Origin: Arabidopsis thaliana
Taxonomy: Eukaryota; Streptophyta; Magnoliopsida; Brassicales; Brassicaceae
Direction: 5' to 3'
Assembly: GCF_000001735.4 (NCBI RefSeq)
Contig: NC_003071.7
Span: 5,201,151 to 5,265,150, forward strand
Length of the DNA: 64,000 bases
Shown: positions 11,950 to 23,248 of the stretch, in pieces
Layout: each line of letters starts with the position of its first letter
Position numbering within the stretch: the stretch's first letter is position 1
The notes under the pieces: model-generated
What the model saw: the letters and a program-made list of their open reading frames with translations, nothing else
What the model was told of the DNA's origin: nothing
Databases searched by the model: none
Made by a program: the position numbers and the translations under genes

Positions 11950-12547
11950 TGGCAAGTCAGCCACCAAACGAACAGTTCATAACACAGTCATGAAGCAAAT
12001 CTTTAAGTCAGCCGCAACATGAATACTATTACAGTAATTAAAACAGGAAAAAAAACAAAGTTAATTCAGCCGTGGTATGTCGTAACTCAACTAACTCAAC
12101 CGTAACGTTCAACAACTTGGCCATAACTGCATGATATTATAGTAATTAATCTTTTGAAAATAAGTCAGCCATAACATGGCTGAGTTATATCGTAATCCAG
12201 CTATTGGCGGCTGATTTATAGCACTCGACCATAACTCAGCCGTCACATCCTTCCATAACTAAGCCAATCAAAACTATAACTCGACCGTGTCGAGGAAATA
12301 AGTCAGCCTTTTTCTCATAACTCAGCCATATTGTTGGCTGGGTTATCGTATAACTTCTTATAACTCGGCCGACCATCCTTAACTCAACCATACCGTTGCC
12401 TGAGTTATACTATAACTCAGGCAACATTTTACAACTCAGCCGTAACGTCTGGCTGAGTTATACTCATACTTCGCCGTTTTGTTATGACTCATATATTCTT
12501 GACGTAAGTCAGCCGCAACATACCGTAACTCAGCCGGCTGAGTTCAT
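11950..12547. promoter_or_regulatory. Motif-saturated transposase upstream region
   Basis: Upstream of the transposase start, more than 20 copies of the motif and its variants occur in about 600 bp, in both orientations (AACTCAGCC, AAGTCAGCC, AACTCGGCC, GGCTGAGTTAT), roughly one every 25 bp. The cluster ends with two motifs head to head (AACTCAGCCGGCTGAGTT). Position suggests it includes the promoter; binding is inferred. Confidence 0.75.
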
Positions 12548-12714
12548 TTAATCCACGTCAGCAAATTCTGACGTGGCAGTGGCATTCCCTGTAATTACGT
12601 TTTTTCCGGTAACGTTTAGTAGGGGCACGCTGGGTAATAAAAAAAAGTCGAAAATATAACAGTAATTAAAAAAAGTTCTGTCGTGTTCTGGTAATAACAC
12701 CTAATTTCTTACCC

Positions 12715-13512
12715 ATCACAGTTAATCTCCCTTTTTTTTTTCCTAAACTTCTAAATTGATATTATTAATTTAGAATGAAGATTTTATTATAGTATAGTAT
12801 TGAGTAAAGTGTTTTGGATTATTAGTTTAGTGTTTGAGGTAAATATTGTATTTTAATTTTGAGTAGTGACTACATATTATAATTTATGTGTACTAAGTAT
12901 TAAGTAGGTATTTTAATTAAATGGATAAATTTTATTCTTAAACATTTGAATTTTTTATTATGTGTAATTTAATTATATTTTTCTTTTATATATATAATCC
13001 AAGTAAACCGAGATATGTATGACCAAAAATGGTTCTTTCTTACTTGGGTCCATTACAAACTATAAACTTTCAATGCAGTTCAAACTAGACAATTTATATG
13101 AAGTATTCAAGAATTGGCTTTTAGATAGCATAAAGAAGAAAATGGCTAGAATGCAAATAGAGAGGTATACTCATATTTATGATTTCAAATTAGATGTTAT
13201 CCTAAAATATCTAGTTGTTTAAAATATAAAAAGCAATATTCAAGATATTCTTCATATGTAGGAAGTACGAAGACTTTGATCAAAATTGCTTCATTTTAGG
13301 ATAATTTGGCAGATTTGAATATCAAGAAACAGTTTCATATTTAATAGACCATAGCGATATTGAAGCGTCTTCATTTATAATGGGCCTTATAAAACCAATC
13401 TAGCCCATATCACTACCAACCCATTTATTACATCTGAATCTAAATCAACCAAACCTGTATTATTAAATCGGATTCAAAATTCTGACCCGTAATTGATTCA
13501 CTAACCTATAAA
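12715..13512. other. AT-rich intergenic DNA
   Basis: Low-complexity, AT-rich sequence between the first MULE and the bS21 pseudogene. A 67-aa open frame at 13019-13222 resembles nothing I know and has no supporting context. No repeat, RNA gene or regulatory element could be supported. Confidence 0.6.
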
Positions 13513-13561
13513 TTGAATCTTTTTTTAATTTCTTCTTCTTCTTCTTCCTCGCGACGCGTTA

Positions 13562-14019
13562 ATGGCGGCTTCGTTCTCACTCACGATCACGAGCTTCATC
13601 TCCTTCATTTAAACATTCAAATCTCAAACCAAACCTACACCACCACCAAATATCACTCTTCCTTCTCCAACAATCTCCCAAAGGCGAAGAAATGATCTCG
13701 CTATCGAATCAATGGCGGTCGAAGAATCTTCTTCAACCGCTTTTTCACTTTCCTCTGAGCTTGCTTCCGTGATTTTCCCCTCGCTTGCTTACTCCAACAC
13801 ACTCTCTTCAGTTCTGGATACAATGTGCAAGTGTTTGTTGAAGATAATGAGTCAGAGGAGAGGCTTGTGAATCGATTTAGGAGAGAAGTGATGAGAACTG
13901 GTGTTATACAGGAATGTAAGCGAAGGAGATACTTTGAGAATCAAAAAGATGAGAAGAAACGTCGAGGACCATTTATCATCTTGAAGGATCCGCAAAATTT
14001 TATTTCGGGTCGGGTTTAG
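13562..14019 (+). pseudogene. Plastid ribosomal protein bS21 pseudogene
   Basis: Residues VQVFVEDNESEERL, NRFRREVMR, GVIQECKRRRYFEN and DEKKRR match the plastid form of small-subunit ribosomal protein bS21, a nuclear-encoded, plastid-imported protein. A serine-rich presequence starts with MAASFSLT at 13562 but hits a stop after 16 codons; the rest of the presequence (VEESSSTAFSLSSELASV...SLAYSNTL) lies in another frame, and a second shift is needed to enter the bS21 core near 13815. After KKRR the usual basic tail is replaced by unrelated residues and a stop at 14019. At least two frameshifts plus a lost C-terminus make it a pseudogene. It lies outside both MULEs, in the only non-transposon stretch, and an intact copy must exist elsewhere. 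Confidence 0.75.
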
Positions 14020-14365
14020 TCGCGGTTCGGGTCGGCTGTGATGATGACCGGAATTGTCTATTTTACCTTTACTTTTTTTTTGTTTGATTTTTTGTTATAA
14101 TGTGTTTTTAAAAAATGGCTCAAACGGCTTGTAATTTGGATGTCCCTGATTCTCTCTTAATAGTATAGATTTTAGAAATTTTTTGTTTTATTTTAATTAT
14201 ATTTTACTGGTTAAATCAACTATAATTAATAAATTTTTTTTTAGGAAAATAAGATTTTTATAGTTTTTTAATTTGTATACAAAAATCTTTACATTACTTA
14301 TAACGAAAGAGAAAGAGTATTATTTTTACATATTAAATAAGAAAAGTCATGATTATTTATTTAAA

Positions 14366-14508
14366 GGATTTTCTGTAAAAGAAAAACCTCGAAATCGATC
14401 TCGTTTGCGAATCTACCCTCCATGTCCCAACTATGCAAGTCAACCACATCAACTCTAAAGTCATCCACTAAACAGTCCTTAGTCATATCGATGATGTGGC
14501 ATCGCTAA
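14366..14508 (+). repeat. Left TIR of MuDR-like element
   Basis: Inverted match, at roughly 85% by eye, to 37361-37502. The best block covers the outer ~80 bp, including AACCTCGAAATCGATCTCG and CCATGTCCCAACTATGCAAG. Confidence 0.88.
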
Positions 14509-14792
14509 CGCGGCGTTTTGGAATGTCTCTGACATCCAAAAATCTTGACATTTTTTGGTGTTAATTTAGAAAGTGGAAAACAAAAATTGGGTATTTATTT
14601 TGAAATTAGGGTTCGTGGGTTTACCTTGAGCATTCTTATTTATCGACAATCTTCTCTTTTTCTTCTGAATTGGCGAATCTGGTATGTTTAAAATCGATAT
14701 CTTGTTTAAAATTGAAGTTCTTGTCATTTTATTTGTCGAATTTATATTTGATTTGAACTGTAAAATTTGGAGGTGATCTTGTTCACTCTTTG

Positions 14793-15391
14793 ATGACAGT
14801 AACGATGTTTGAAAGTAGCTCTTCCACAAGTCAACAGAGAAGGGGTCCATCAATGTCGCAAAATGGCATTACTAGGCGATGTTTCTGTGGTGGATTAGCA
14901 ATTATCCAAACCTCTCGGACTGCCACAAACCGGGGAAGAATATTCTACACTTGTGTAATGAGTGGTGTAAGTCAATTTAAGTGTTTTTAAAATTTGCTAA
15001 TGAATTAGTAACTTCCATCTTTCTTAAATTATATCTTATGTGTGAACATTTGACAATTTTAGGATGGAGAAAATCATATTTAGAAATTGTGTGATGAAGT
15101 AATGATGGAGGAAATCGTTCAGCTAGGATTGGAAATGCAAGACCTAAACAACTTGATTCACTGCATTCCGGACTCTACGACTGGTTATGTTGGTGGTTAT
15201 GATCCTAGGATCTCTCAAAATTGTCTGAAACAATTAAGATCCAAAAGGACAAGATTGCTCAGACAGATGAAGAGATTGTTAGGCTGAAAAAGTTAATTGA
15301 GAAGATAGATGTAGGAAATGCAATGGAGTTGAAGAATGTGGTAATTGGCGGTTTGGTTGTGTTTGCAATACTTGTCTACTTGTTTAAATAG
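14793..15391 (+). pseudogene. Broken GRF zinc-finger/transmembrane gene
   Basis: Exon 1 (14793-14966) encodes a GRF finger (RRCFCGGLAIIQTSRT, then NRGRIFYTC). A GTAAGT donor at 14967 and an AG acceptor at 15061-15062 join it to DGENHI, where the expected tryptophan codon is TAG. The frame then reads KLCDEVMMEEIVQLGLEMQD, shifts near 15240, and ends with a coiled-coil stretch (TDEEIVRLKKLIEKI) and one membrane segment (VVIGGLVVFAILVYLF) before a stop at 15391. It has the same domain order and same place in its element as the intact gene at 5081-5620, though the sequences have diverged strongly. One nonsense change and one frameshift inactivate it. Confidence 0.8.
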
Positions 15392-15464
15392 ATAAGAGAA
15401 CACTAAGTTGAAGTTATGTCTTTGAAAGACTATGTTATAATGACTTAAGTATTCTAGATGCAAT

Positions 15465-15563
15465 GTCTTTAGTTTGGTTATGGTATTGTAATATGATGTC
15501 TTTAGTTTGGTTATGATATTGTAATATGAAGTCTTTAGTTTGGTTATGATATTGTAGTATGGT
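15465..15563. repeat. 33-bp tandem repeat, three copies
   Basis: The unit begins GTCTTTAGTTTGGTTATG at 15465, 15498 and 15531, in AT-rich DNA downstream of the broken GRF gene. It appears noncoding. Confidence 0.85.
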
Positions 15564-15843
15564 ATGTTTTCTAGATGCAATGTTTTTATGTGCTCAGTTT
15601 GTAGTGTCAAAAAGACACACATTCATGTTCTTAATAGACCAAAAAACTAGAAAACAATTCCGATTAAAATTCTCAATTCTGAGACAAAACCAACCAAACA
15701 TCAAGTTTGAGACACAAAAACAACCAAATAAAGTAAACTAAACAACCAAGTTTGAGACAAAGCAAACCAAACATCATTCCAAACCTTCCAAACACATCTG
15801 ATAAACTAATCAAGTCTAAAAATACAAAAGACAACGCCACATA

Positions 15844-18800
15844 ATCATTTCTTCTTGCCACGACCACTACCACGTCCAACAGCAAGTTTCTTGCATTCTC
15901 GTACTGGGAAGGATTGTGTTATTTCGTGAGTCAACAATAGACCTACCAAGATGGATATAGTCATCACCAATTACAGGACTGGTGAAGACACTGTAACCTT
16001 CCTATAAAAATTCACATATAAGAGATTTGAGTCATAAAAGAAATTCTAAGCTAAACATAAACGCTATTTAACGATACTATAGCGGTTTAATAAGCGCTCT
16101 ATCATCGTCCGTCATAATAGGTCAAAGACATAATATACCGGTTTTTGTTTGTGTTATCATACTGTTAATTATTATAGCGCTTTCTTCGCCGCACCAGATC
16201 TAATAATTTTTTGAATACTATTTCCAGAACCTAAACCACCGATATCTTGTCCAACTAGCAACTACAAAATCATTCTTTGATCATCTCAAATCTCGATATA
16301 GTCAAAACACAAAAACAAAAAATGATTTAAAGTTAAAACAAAATAAAAAAACAAAGCTCTGAACTTTATATTCAGTGAGGAATAAAAGCAAACACTCGGT
16401 GGATGTATTTTGATTAATACGAGGAAACTAAAACTCACAATTGTTTTATCAAATCTGAACAAATCTTCTTCTCTCCGACGATATGTTTCCGTGGCCAACG
16501 AGATAAAATTGGAGAATCCGTGAAATCCTATCCTTCTCCATCTCAAAAGCAAACATTAATATGACGGAATCTCTTCAACACAGTCTTCGATTTATCAAAC
16601 TTGCTAAAATCAAACACTCAAAGGAACCTCTTTTATTCCTCTTTGAAAATTATTGTGCTAAATTTACGTTAGATTTATTTGACCAAAAAGAGGAGAAGAA
16701 GACGAAGAAATGAGGAGAAGAAAGTGGAGGAAGGAGACGAAGAGAGGAAGAGGAAAAGACTTAGGTTAAGAGAAGAGAAAATGGATTTTTTAGGTTTAAG
16801 AGAATAAGAAATTAATAAAAGAAAATTACTAAATGGTTTTAGGTCACATGTCAATAGTTTCTGGAGCCAAAATTTTTTATAACGTTTATAATGTGGCATG
16901 TGCTATCACATACCATGTTAAAAAGCCTTTACAGCCCAAAACAAAAAAGCAGAACTATTATTTTTCTCGATTACGTATAATATCGTTTCTCAATTTACAA
17001 ACGCTATGAAAAACAGAGATAAGTCAACTATAGCACAAATACGTTAACTGTTATCTTCTAATGCTATAGATACTCATTATTCTTGTAGTGAATTCACACT
17101 TGGTAGATGGCTAGGCCCTATGTCATACATAGGCTCTGTTCGTTCAGGAGGAGGTTGAGAGGATGATGCACCATCAAACTAACTTTTACGAGGTCTTCCA
17201 TGACCTTTCCTAGGAAGTGCAGATGACAGGCTTGGAAGATCTTCAACTTCGTTTGGAAGGCTTGGAAGGCTAGGTAGGCTTGGTTCAGCTTCAGAAATCG
17301 AGGCAAATTGTCGCTTTCGTGGCCTACTTGGTGGTTTCTTTGGTGGCTTAGGCTTTGGTCCAGTCTTGCATTTGAGTTTGTTATGACCTTCTTCTCCACA
17401 TAAGCTACAATGCTGCACAAAAGATAGGAGTGAAACAAAATAAGATTTCTTATGTGAAACAAATTAAGTGAAAAGAACAGATTCACTTACAATTTTGGTT
17501 CCTCTTTTAGACATTATCTTTGCATTTCTTGGTTCACCTTTCTCTTTCCTTCTCTTCTTTCCTGGTGGTATGCCATTGGGCTTCTTTTACGGAGGAGGTT
17601 TTACCCTTGGAGCTGAAGTTACCCTCCACAAGTTCATGCCATTAACAGGTTGCATCAAGTTCAAATAACATCTTTTCAGCTTTTCTGTGGTTAACCAAGG
17701 AGATATCAAAGTCTTAGGGTCTTGATCAGTGTTCTTCTCATGCCTCAGACATGAAATTATGTGGCTACACGGAATCCCACTTATCAAATACATCCTACAA
17801 GTACAAGAGACCACAGCCCGCAACTGTACAATAAAGCCATCCATTCGCATATTGGTTTTGTAGTTGAAGTAGGCAACCTCATAGTTTCCCAAGCCGCAAC
17901 TTAAAGGACGACAATTCTTTGCTAAATCTATTTGCTGGTTCAGCAAAGCTCTAGATCTTGAAGTCTAATCTCCTTTTGCTTTCCCTGCTTCAGCCCCTTT
18001 CTTCTCATTAGAGACCATCACTCTTTTTCTTATCTCTTCTAGCATCTCCAGTATTGGTTTGGTTGCATTGAATGACTCTCCTAGATTGTTTTCCACAACA
18101 CTACATTTTGAGAACTCGGTGAAGAAACCCCTGAATAAGAAAACATCAAACATCTATGAACTGAGAAATCTATAAAGCTAATAATGTTACTATAAAATTA
18201 TAAGAGTCATACCTGGACCATGGAAAGAAGACAGATATCTTCAAGTCATTATAAGCATCAAGTGAATAAGTCTTCAACTCTTCCATCTTTCTATCAAACT
18301 GAGCAGTATAATAACAATATGCAGCAGCCCAAAACAAGTCTTCAAACTCTACTCCGAAATGTTTTTTCTTCCAGTTTGCATGAATATGTCTGGCACACAT
18401 TCTATGTTCAGCAAACGGCAGAACATCCTTCACTGCTGCGATCAATCCTTTCTAGTGATCACTACCTAATGTTAACCCATCTCCAACCTCTAAATCTAAG
18501 TCATATATTAAATGCTCAAGAAACAACTGCCAATTTGGACTATTCTCACAATCAACTATCCCCCAAGCTATAGGAAACATCTGATCATTAGGATCTCTTC
18601 CACAAGCCACTAACAAACATTCTTGTCATTCTCCACTTCAAAAATGTTCCGTCAAGATGTATAATCTTCATACAAGCTGCCTTTCATCCATCTTTTAGAG
18701 CAGCAAAGCAACAATTGAATCTATGAATTTTTCTTCTTTTAACTACAATGACGTTGTAGATCCCTCATTGCTTCTTTTCAACTCAGCTACATAATTAAAA

Positions 18801-19560
18801 AGCCTAGAAAAAGACTCCGCTTGCTCATCATAAAAAATCTGCAAGCATCTCACGCGTGTCCTCTCGCAGATTATCTAAGGAATAATGATATTACGTCTCA
18901 AAAGCTTATTCTGCAACTGAGTTGATGAGAAATCCGGATTAAGTCTGAACTCTTCAAGATAAAGATCAGCAATGCGAGCATTAGAGAGAAGTGACACTTT
19001 ACCTTGCCAAGTGCAATCATATTCATCATTCAAAGCTCTAATAACCACTATACTACTGCTGGTATTTATAGATGCAGAAATCCTCCAAGGACAGTTCTTC
19101 GCTGAACAAATAGCTACAACACGCTTGCTATCCGACTTATCATATTTAATGTCCCTCCTCTTCTTTACTGAATACTTGTTAATAGCATCCTTAAAAGACT
19201 CAATTGTGTTGTACTCATCACCAATACTAAATTTCGGATACTTGCTCTCATCAACAACTTGATTGCCACCATCGTCACCATCACTCTCTTTGCTGATGTC
19301 ACCATTTTGCTCTTTATTTTTTATTTTCATCTTTTGGATTAGCACCTTCATCACCTTCATTAGCAATGACTAACTCACCATCATAATCTTAATCTGCTAA
19401 GTAACCGAGATTACTATCTACAAGTCGACCTAAGTACGGATCATCTTCTCGGATAACATACAAGGTTAAGGCGCCTACTCCAACACCGAAATGAACAGGC
19501 TCCTTTAACACTTCCTCGCTATCGAAGTGAGTGAAAGAAATCCCAAGCGAAATGAATCCC
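15844..19560 (-). pseudogene. MuDR transposase pseudogene, split by CACTA
   Basis: Minus-strand fragments, in order: FGVGVGALTLYVIREDDPYLG (19,5xx) followed by a stop; a DNA-binding domain (19366-18875, FSIGDEYNTIESFKDAINKYS, CSAKNCPWRIS); LDGTFLKW (first catalytic Asp, ~18650); GSDHxKGL with a stop at x (~18450); CARHIHANW (C-x2-H, ~18390); an ENNLGESFNA stretch (~18090) at the catalytic-Glu position; a SWIM finger CTCRMYLISGIPCSH (~17790); a zinc knuckle CSLCGEEGHNKLKC (~17405). After the CACTA insertion the reading resumes at about 16005 with EGYSVFTSPVIGDDY and ends in GRGSGRGKKK at about 15844. Several stops and frameshifts break it. It belongs to a different MULE branch from the transposase at 8943-11742: its motifs and length differ clearly. 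Confidence 0.8.
16013..17090. mobile_element. Non-autonomous CACTA (En/Spm) element
   Basis: The right end is TTCTTGTAGTG at 17080-17090, the reverse complement of the classic CACTACAAGAA terminus. Subterminal AAACGCTAT and CTATAGC words occur near both ends (about 16059 and 17000). The left end is degenerate; CACATATAAGAGA at about 16013 is the best candidate, and it fits because transposase coding resumes just left of it. No transposase is encoded. Confidence 0.6.
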
Positions 19561-19639
19561 AATCAAAGTGAATCCTGATCGATCCACTCATCAATCCCAA
19601 TCGAACCACTCTCCAACCCCACTCGAACCACTTTCTAAT

Positions 19640-20787
19640 TGAAACAACCCGACCCATTTTTTTTTAAACATAATTAAATATTCCCATAAATATCTAATTA
19701 AACCAACCAATAAAGTAACAATTAAACCGCAAGTCAAAAATGTTATTTTATGAATAAATAAATAATTCAACCAACAAAACCAAGAATGACTAAAAATCCT
19801 AACACAACCCTAACCGGTTCCAATAACCAACACATAAAAATAAACCAAACGAGTTCCTAGATCATCCTCTCTTCCTTGCCATGATTCCACGATCACACTT
19901 TATCTTTACCTGCATCAACAGTACAATGAGATGGGTAAGTATTATCACAAACACTTAGTGAGGCGATCCTCCCATCTACGAGCTATATACACAAGCAATT
20001 AAAAGGGTATAATCACAAATACATCATAAACAAACCAGTCATTGAACAATTCACCCAAAAACACAATCACCACACCTACATACCATCACACAAAACAAAT
20101 CATACAACCCAATCGTTCAGATAAGCTCATGGTCACGCACTCACCTTAACAAATTGATTCTAACAACAATTTAACCCATGAGAGACTCTCCTTGCGTCTG
20201 AAATAGTCCAGAAACGTCCTATAACAAGTACACAACCAAAAGCAACCTTGAAGCAATTGGACAGGAAAAATCAGAAACTAGCAGTCTCAAAGACGAAACC
20301 CTAAACTACAAACTAACCGTTAACTTATAAATCGCTCCAGTGAACCGCTAGCCGTAGACGTCACAACGCTGCCCACAAAAACTCGTGCCGATCGGGAAAC
20401 AGACGAGACCACGATCTCAGTTTCAAACCCCGCTGGTCCTAATTCGCGTCTCACGAAACTGCGAATAACTCATCCAATTTTAATCCAAATCCAATTCTTT
20501 AAACTGGAGAATAACGATAAATGACTTGAGAATAACTTTACCAAATTTCGTTACCTTTGACCACGATTTGATATGACGAAACTGAATTCTCCCAAACCCT
20601 AACGATTCTGCTCCTTCTCCTTCGCTCTCTTTTTCTCTTTTATAAAACGAAAAGTGGCTAACTAAAGCCCTAATTTCGAGTTTCCGTCTTTTATAGGCAT
20701 ACTCTAGAGTTTCCAATTAACCAAACCAATTAAACCGGACGATTTAAATACAAACTTTAACCAATTTTCCGGTTCACGGGCGTTACA
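19640..20787 (-). repeat. Tekay LTR 1 (3' end of composite)
   Basis: 1148 bp, TG...CA ends. It differs from LTRs 2 and 3 by scattered substitutions and lacks a ~14-bp piece (TGAGAAAATGTGTC) between GTCT repeats near 20450. The outer flank is the CTAAT duplication. Confidence 0.9.
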
Positions 20788-20799
20788 ATTCTCCTCCAC
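20788..20799 (-). promoter_or_regulatory. Polypurine tract next to LTR 1
   Basis: On the minus strand GTGGAGGAGAAT directly precedes the LTR start TGTAACGCCC, the expected place for priming of plus-strand DNA synthesis. Same sequence at 26040-26051 and 31258-31269. Confidence 0.7.
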
Positions 20800-21701
20800 T
20801 AACATAGATTCGTCTTCGAATCTAGGTTCACCCTTCCACTCCGAGGAACTCCGTGCAACCATCACTACGGTCCGCACTCCCTCCAATCAGACCCCCTCTA
20901 GGTCTCTCTATCCAGTCGATATACTCACGATTTACTAGTCATTGTTGCTCACAACTCACTCTCCACTCTAAGACTGCAATCTTCGAGCATAAATCGTCAC
21001 TCTCAGGCCTAGGCCTACGGTATCTCGGGTATCACACGTATTATCTTCCCCACTCAAATGTCAAACCCTGAGTTGTGTCGGCTCACTCTCAGCCACAAAG
21101 TCATCGAGCTACGACACTTGGAATAAATAATACCTCAAAACTCGCTCTCGAGTCGTCACCCTAAAGCATGCTCTCGGATCGTCACCCGAAGCCACCGTAC
21201 CCCTCGCACTCTGAAGACACCAAGTCCCTCGAGTTAGCGGTACCTCAGGAGCATACTCCGCTCCTCACGAGTCGTTGGGACCCTCATGTCCCTCGAGCAA
21301 ACAATACTAAACGCTTCCGACCATATCTCCAGACTCTCTCATGGATTCGAGTAAGACACCTTTTTGCCTCACCATCCATCATATCCCCTCGAGGATATCC
21401 TTAGGACCAACTCCCGGCCATCTCGTAAACACGCCTCTCTCTTAGGTTGTTTACTCAAATTTTCCAAAAATAGACAAGTCCTTTTTGGGAAACTTTCCAT
21501 TTTCGGAAACCGCACAATACATTCTTAAATAAGACAACTCAAGTCAAATCCAAAAAAAAAAAAATACTCATCTTATTAATCATCAAATGTCATGATCGTT
21601 ACAACTCCAAACGAAAATACAAATGAAAGACAAATAAGAACAACAACTCAAAAGCTCAAAAACTCAACATCACTGAAACTGGAAACCAAGGATAGGCAAA
21701 C
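20800..21701. other. 3' noncoding region of Tekay internal unit 1
   Basis: Sequence between the chromodomain stop and the polypurine tract. Open frames on the plus strand here are unsupported. The same block recurs in units 2 and 3 (26052-26931 and 31270-32147). Confidence 0.7.
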
Positions 21702-23194
21702 TCATGCAGCAACCTGCTTCTCGAACCACTTCTTGAACCTTGCCTTCATCCTCGCCTCTGGCTCCCAAGTCTCCTCTGTCACACCATCGCAGTCCCACAT
21801 GATTTTGATCAAAGGAATCTTCTTTCGCCGAAGTTCCTTGATCCTCTTCCCGCGATAAAGATAAGACCTCCAAATCTTCAAGGCAAAGATGACCGCAGCC
21901 ATCTCCAAATCGTGAGTAGGATAGTTGCCCTCATGCTTCCTCAACTGCCGCGATGCATAGGCAATAACCTTCCCACGCTTCATCAGAACACAACCCAAAC
22001 CAACTCTCAAGGCATCAGTATACACTATGTAAGACTCTCCATGCTCTGGCAATGCTAACAATGGTGTACTCGTCAAACGGAACATCCTTCCCTGTCAGCT
22101 TAGTCATCGGCTGTGCCATACTCGCAAACCCTTTGACGAATCTCCTGTAATACCCTGCCAACCCAAGAAAACTCCTGATCTCAGTGGCATTCGTCGGTCT
22201 AGGCCAATCTCTGATAGCCTCAATCTTCTTTGGATCTACTGAAACTCCCTCTACAGAAACAATGTGACCCAGAAAACCCATCTCTCTCTGCCAGAAACTG
22301 CACTTGCTCAACTTAGCGAACAGCTTCAGCTCCCGCAGTTTCTCCATCACTCTCCTCAGATGTACCTCATGCTCCTCAAGACTCTTAGAATACACCAGGA
22401 TGTCATCAATAAAGATGATCACAAACTCATCCAAAAACTCCTGGAACACGCTGTTCATCAACCTCATGAACGCTGCAGGTGCATTAGTCAAACCGAAAAG
22501 CATCACCCTAACTCAAAATGTCCATATCTCGTCCTGAAAGCAGTCTTGCGAACATCTGCCTCCGCTATCGGGATCTGGTGATAACCCGACGTCAAATCGA
22601 TTTTAGATAAACAAGTAGCACCCCTCAACTGATCCAACAACTCATCGATCCTTGGCAAAGGGTACCTGTTTTTTCACAGTGACCCGGTTTAACCCCCGGT
22701 AGTCAATACATAAGCAGAAACTGCCGTCTTTCTTCTTCACAAATAACACCGGCGCTCCACAAGGTGAAGTACTAGGACGAATGAATTCCTTGAGGTAGGT
22801 CTCACTCCCTGATAAACCAACCTCCCCTCTGGCCGCTCAAAAGAAACTCTCCCACGGTGGCAGTCAAGATGTACTCTGTAATGATCCAACCAATCCATTC
22901 CCAGAATAACATCATACAACTCTACAGGGCTGATAATCAAATCTACAGGCATCGACTCCCCTGCAATCTAAATATCCACACCTTTCGCTCTCCCCATAAC
23001 CGCTAAAAACTGCCCTCCAGCAACCGTGACGGCTCCAAACTGCTCACCAGGATCTCCACGGATGTTGCTGCGCGAGGCACTTTTTCCGGGGTAATGAAGC
23101 AATGCGATGCTCCAGAGTCAAACAACACATGGGCCTCTACACCGCCCACTAATAAAGTCCCTACAAAAACCTTATGTGTTAAGAATCCTAACAT
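21702..23194 (-). pseudogene. Tekay pol, internal unit 1, deleted
   Basis: Minus-strand fragments of protease (FDSGASHCF active site), the VILGMDWLDHYRV region, RT with an intact FIDD box ([13 protein letters not shown]), part of RNase H ([16 protein letters not shown], so the first catalytic Asp is kept), and the integrase-end chromodomain ([18 protein letters not shown]). Compared with unit 3 it lacks ~290 bp between protease and RT, ~60 bp at the RT/RNase H border (VPF joins DEYTIV) and ~1.6 kb covering the end of RNase H and nearly all of integrase (SYLYRG joins KRIKELR). It cannot make a complete polyprotein. All three deletions recur in unit 2. Confidence 0.85.
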
Positions 23195-23248
23195 TCATCA
23201 CAAAACAATGATTTCCAAAACAACAGAAATAATTCACAAAGTCTGAGT

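Larger units (their letters stand above)
1..12714. mobile_element. VANDAL-like non-TIR MULE, left end outside window
   Basis: This segment is treated as one element because a single short motif (GGCTGAGTTAT and variants) recurs in every noncoding part from the left edge to about 12547 and then stops. It encodes an intact MuDR-type transposase (minus strand) and three small accessory genes arranged in convergent and divergent pairs. I place the right end near 12714 because the minus strand there starts GGGTAAGAAATTAGG and the motif is absent beyond it; no matching left terminus or target duplication can be seen. Lack of visible terminal inverted repeats and multiple accessory genes fit the Arabidopsis VANDAL class. 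Family is inferred; the exact right boundary is uncertain. Confidence 0.7.

Noticed and set aside
11743..11967. Upstream in-frame start (MVADLPRHH) for the transposase
   Set aside because: The extra 75 residues look like a translated leader; MAGPATVIVV is the more natural start.
13019..13222. 67-aa frame in AT-rich DNA
   Set aside because: No similarity, no repeat in other copies, no promoter or splice context.
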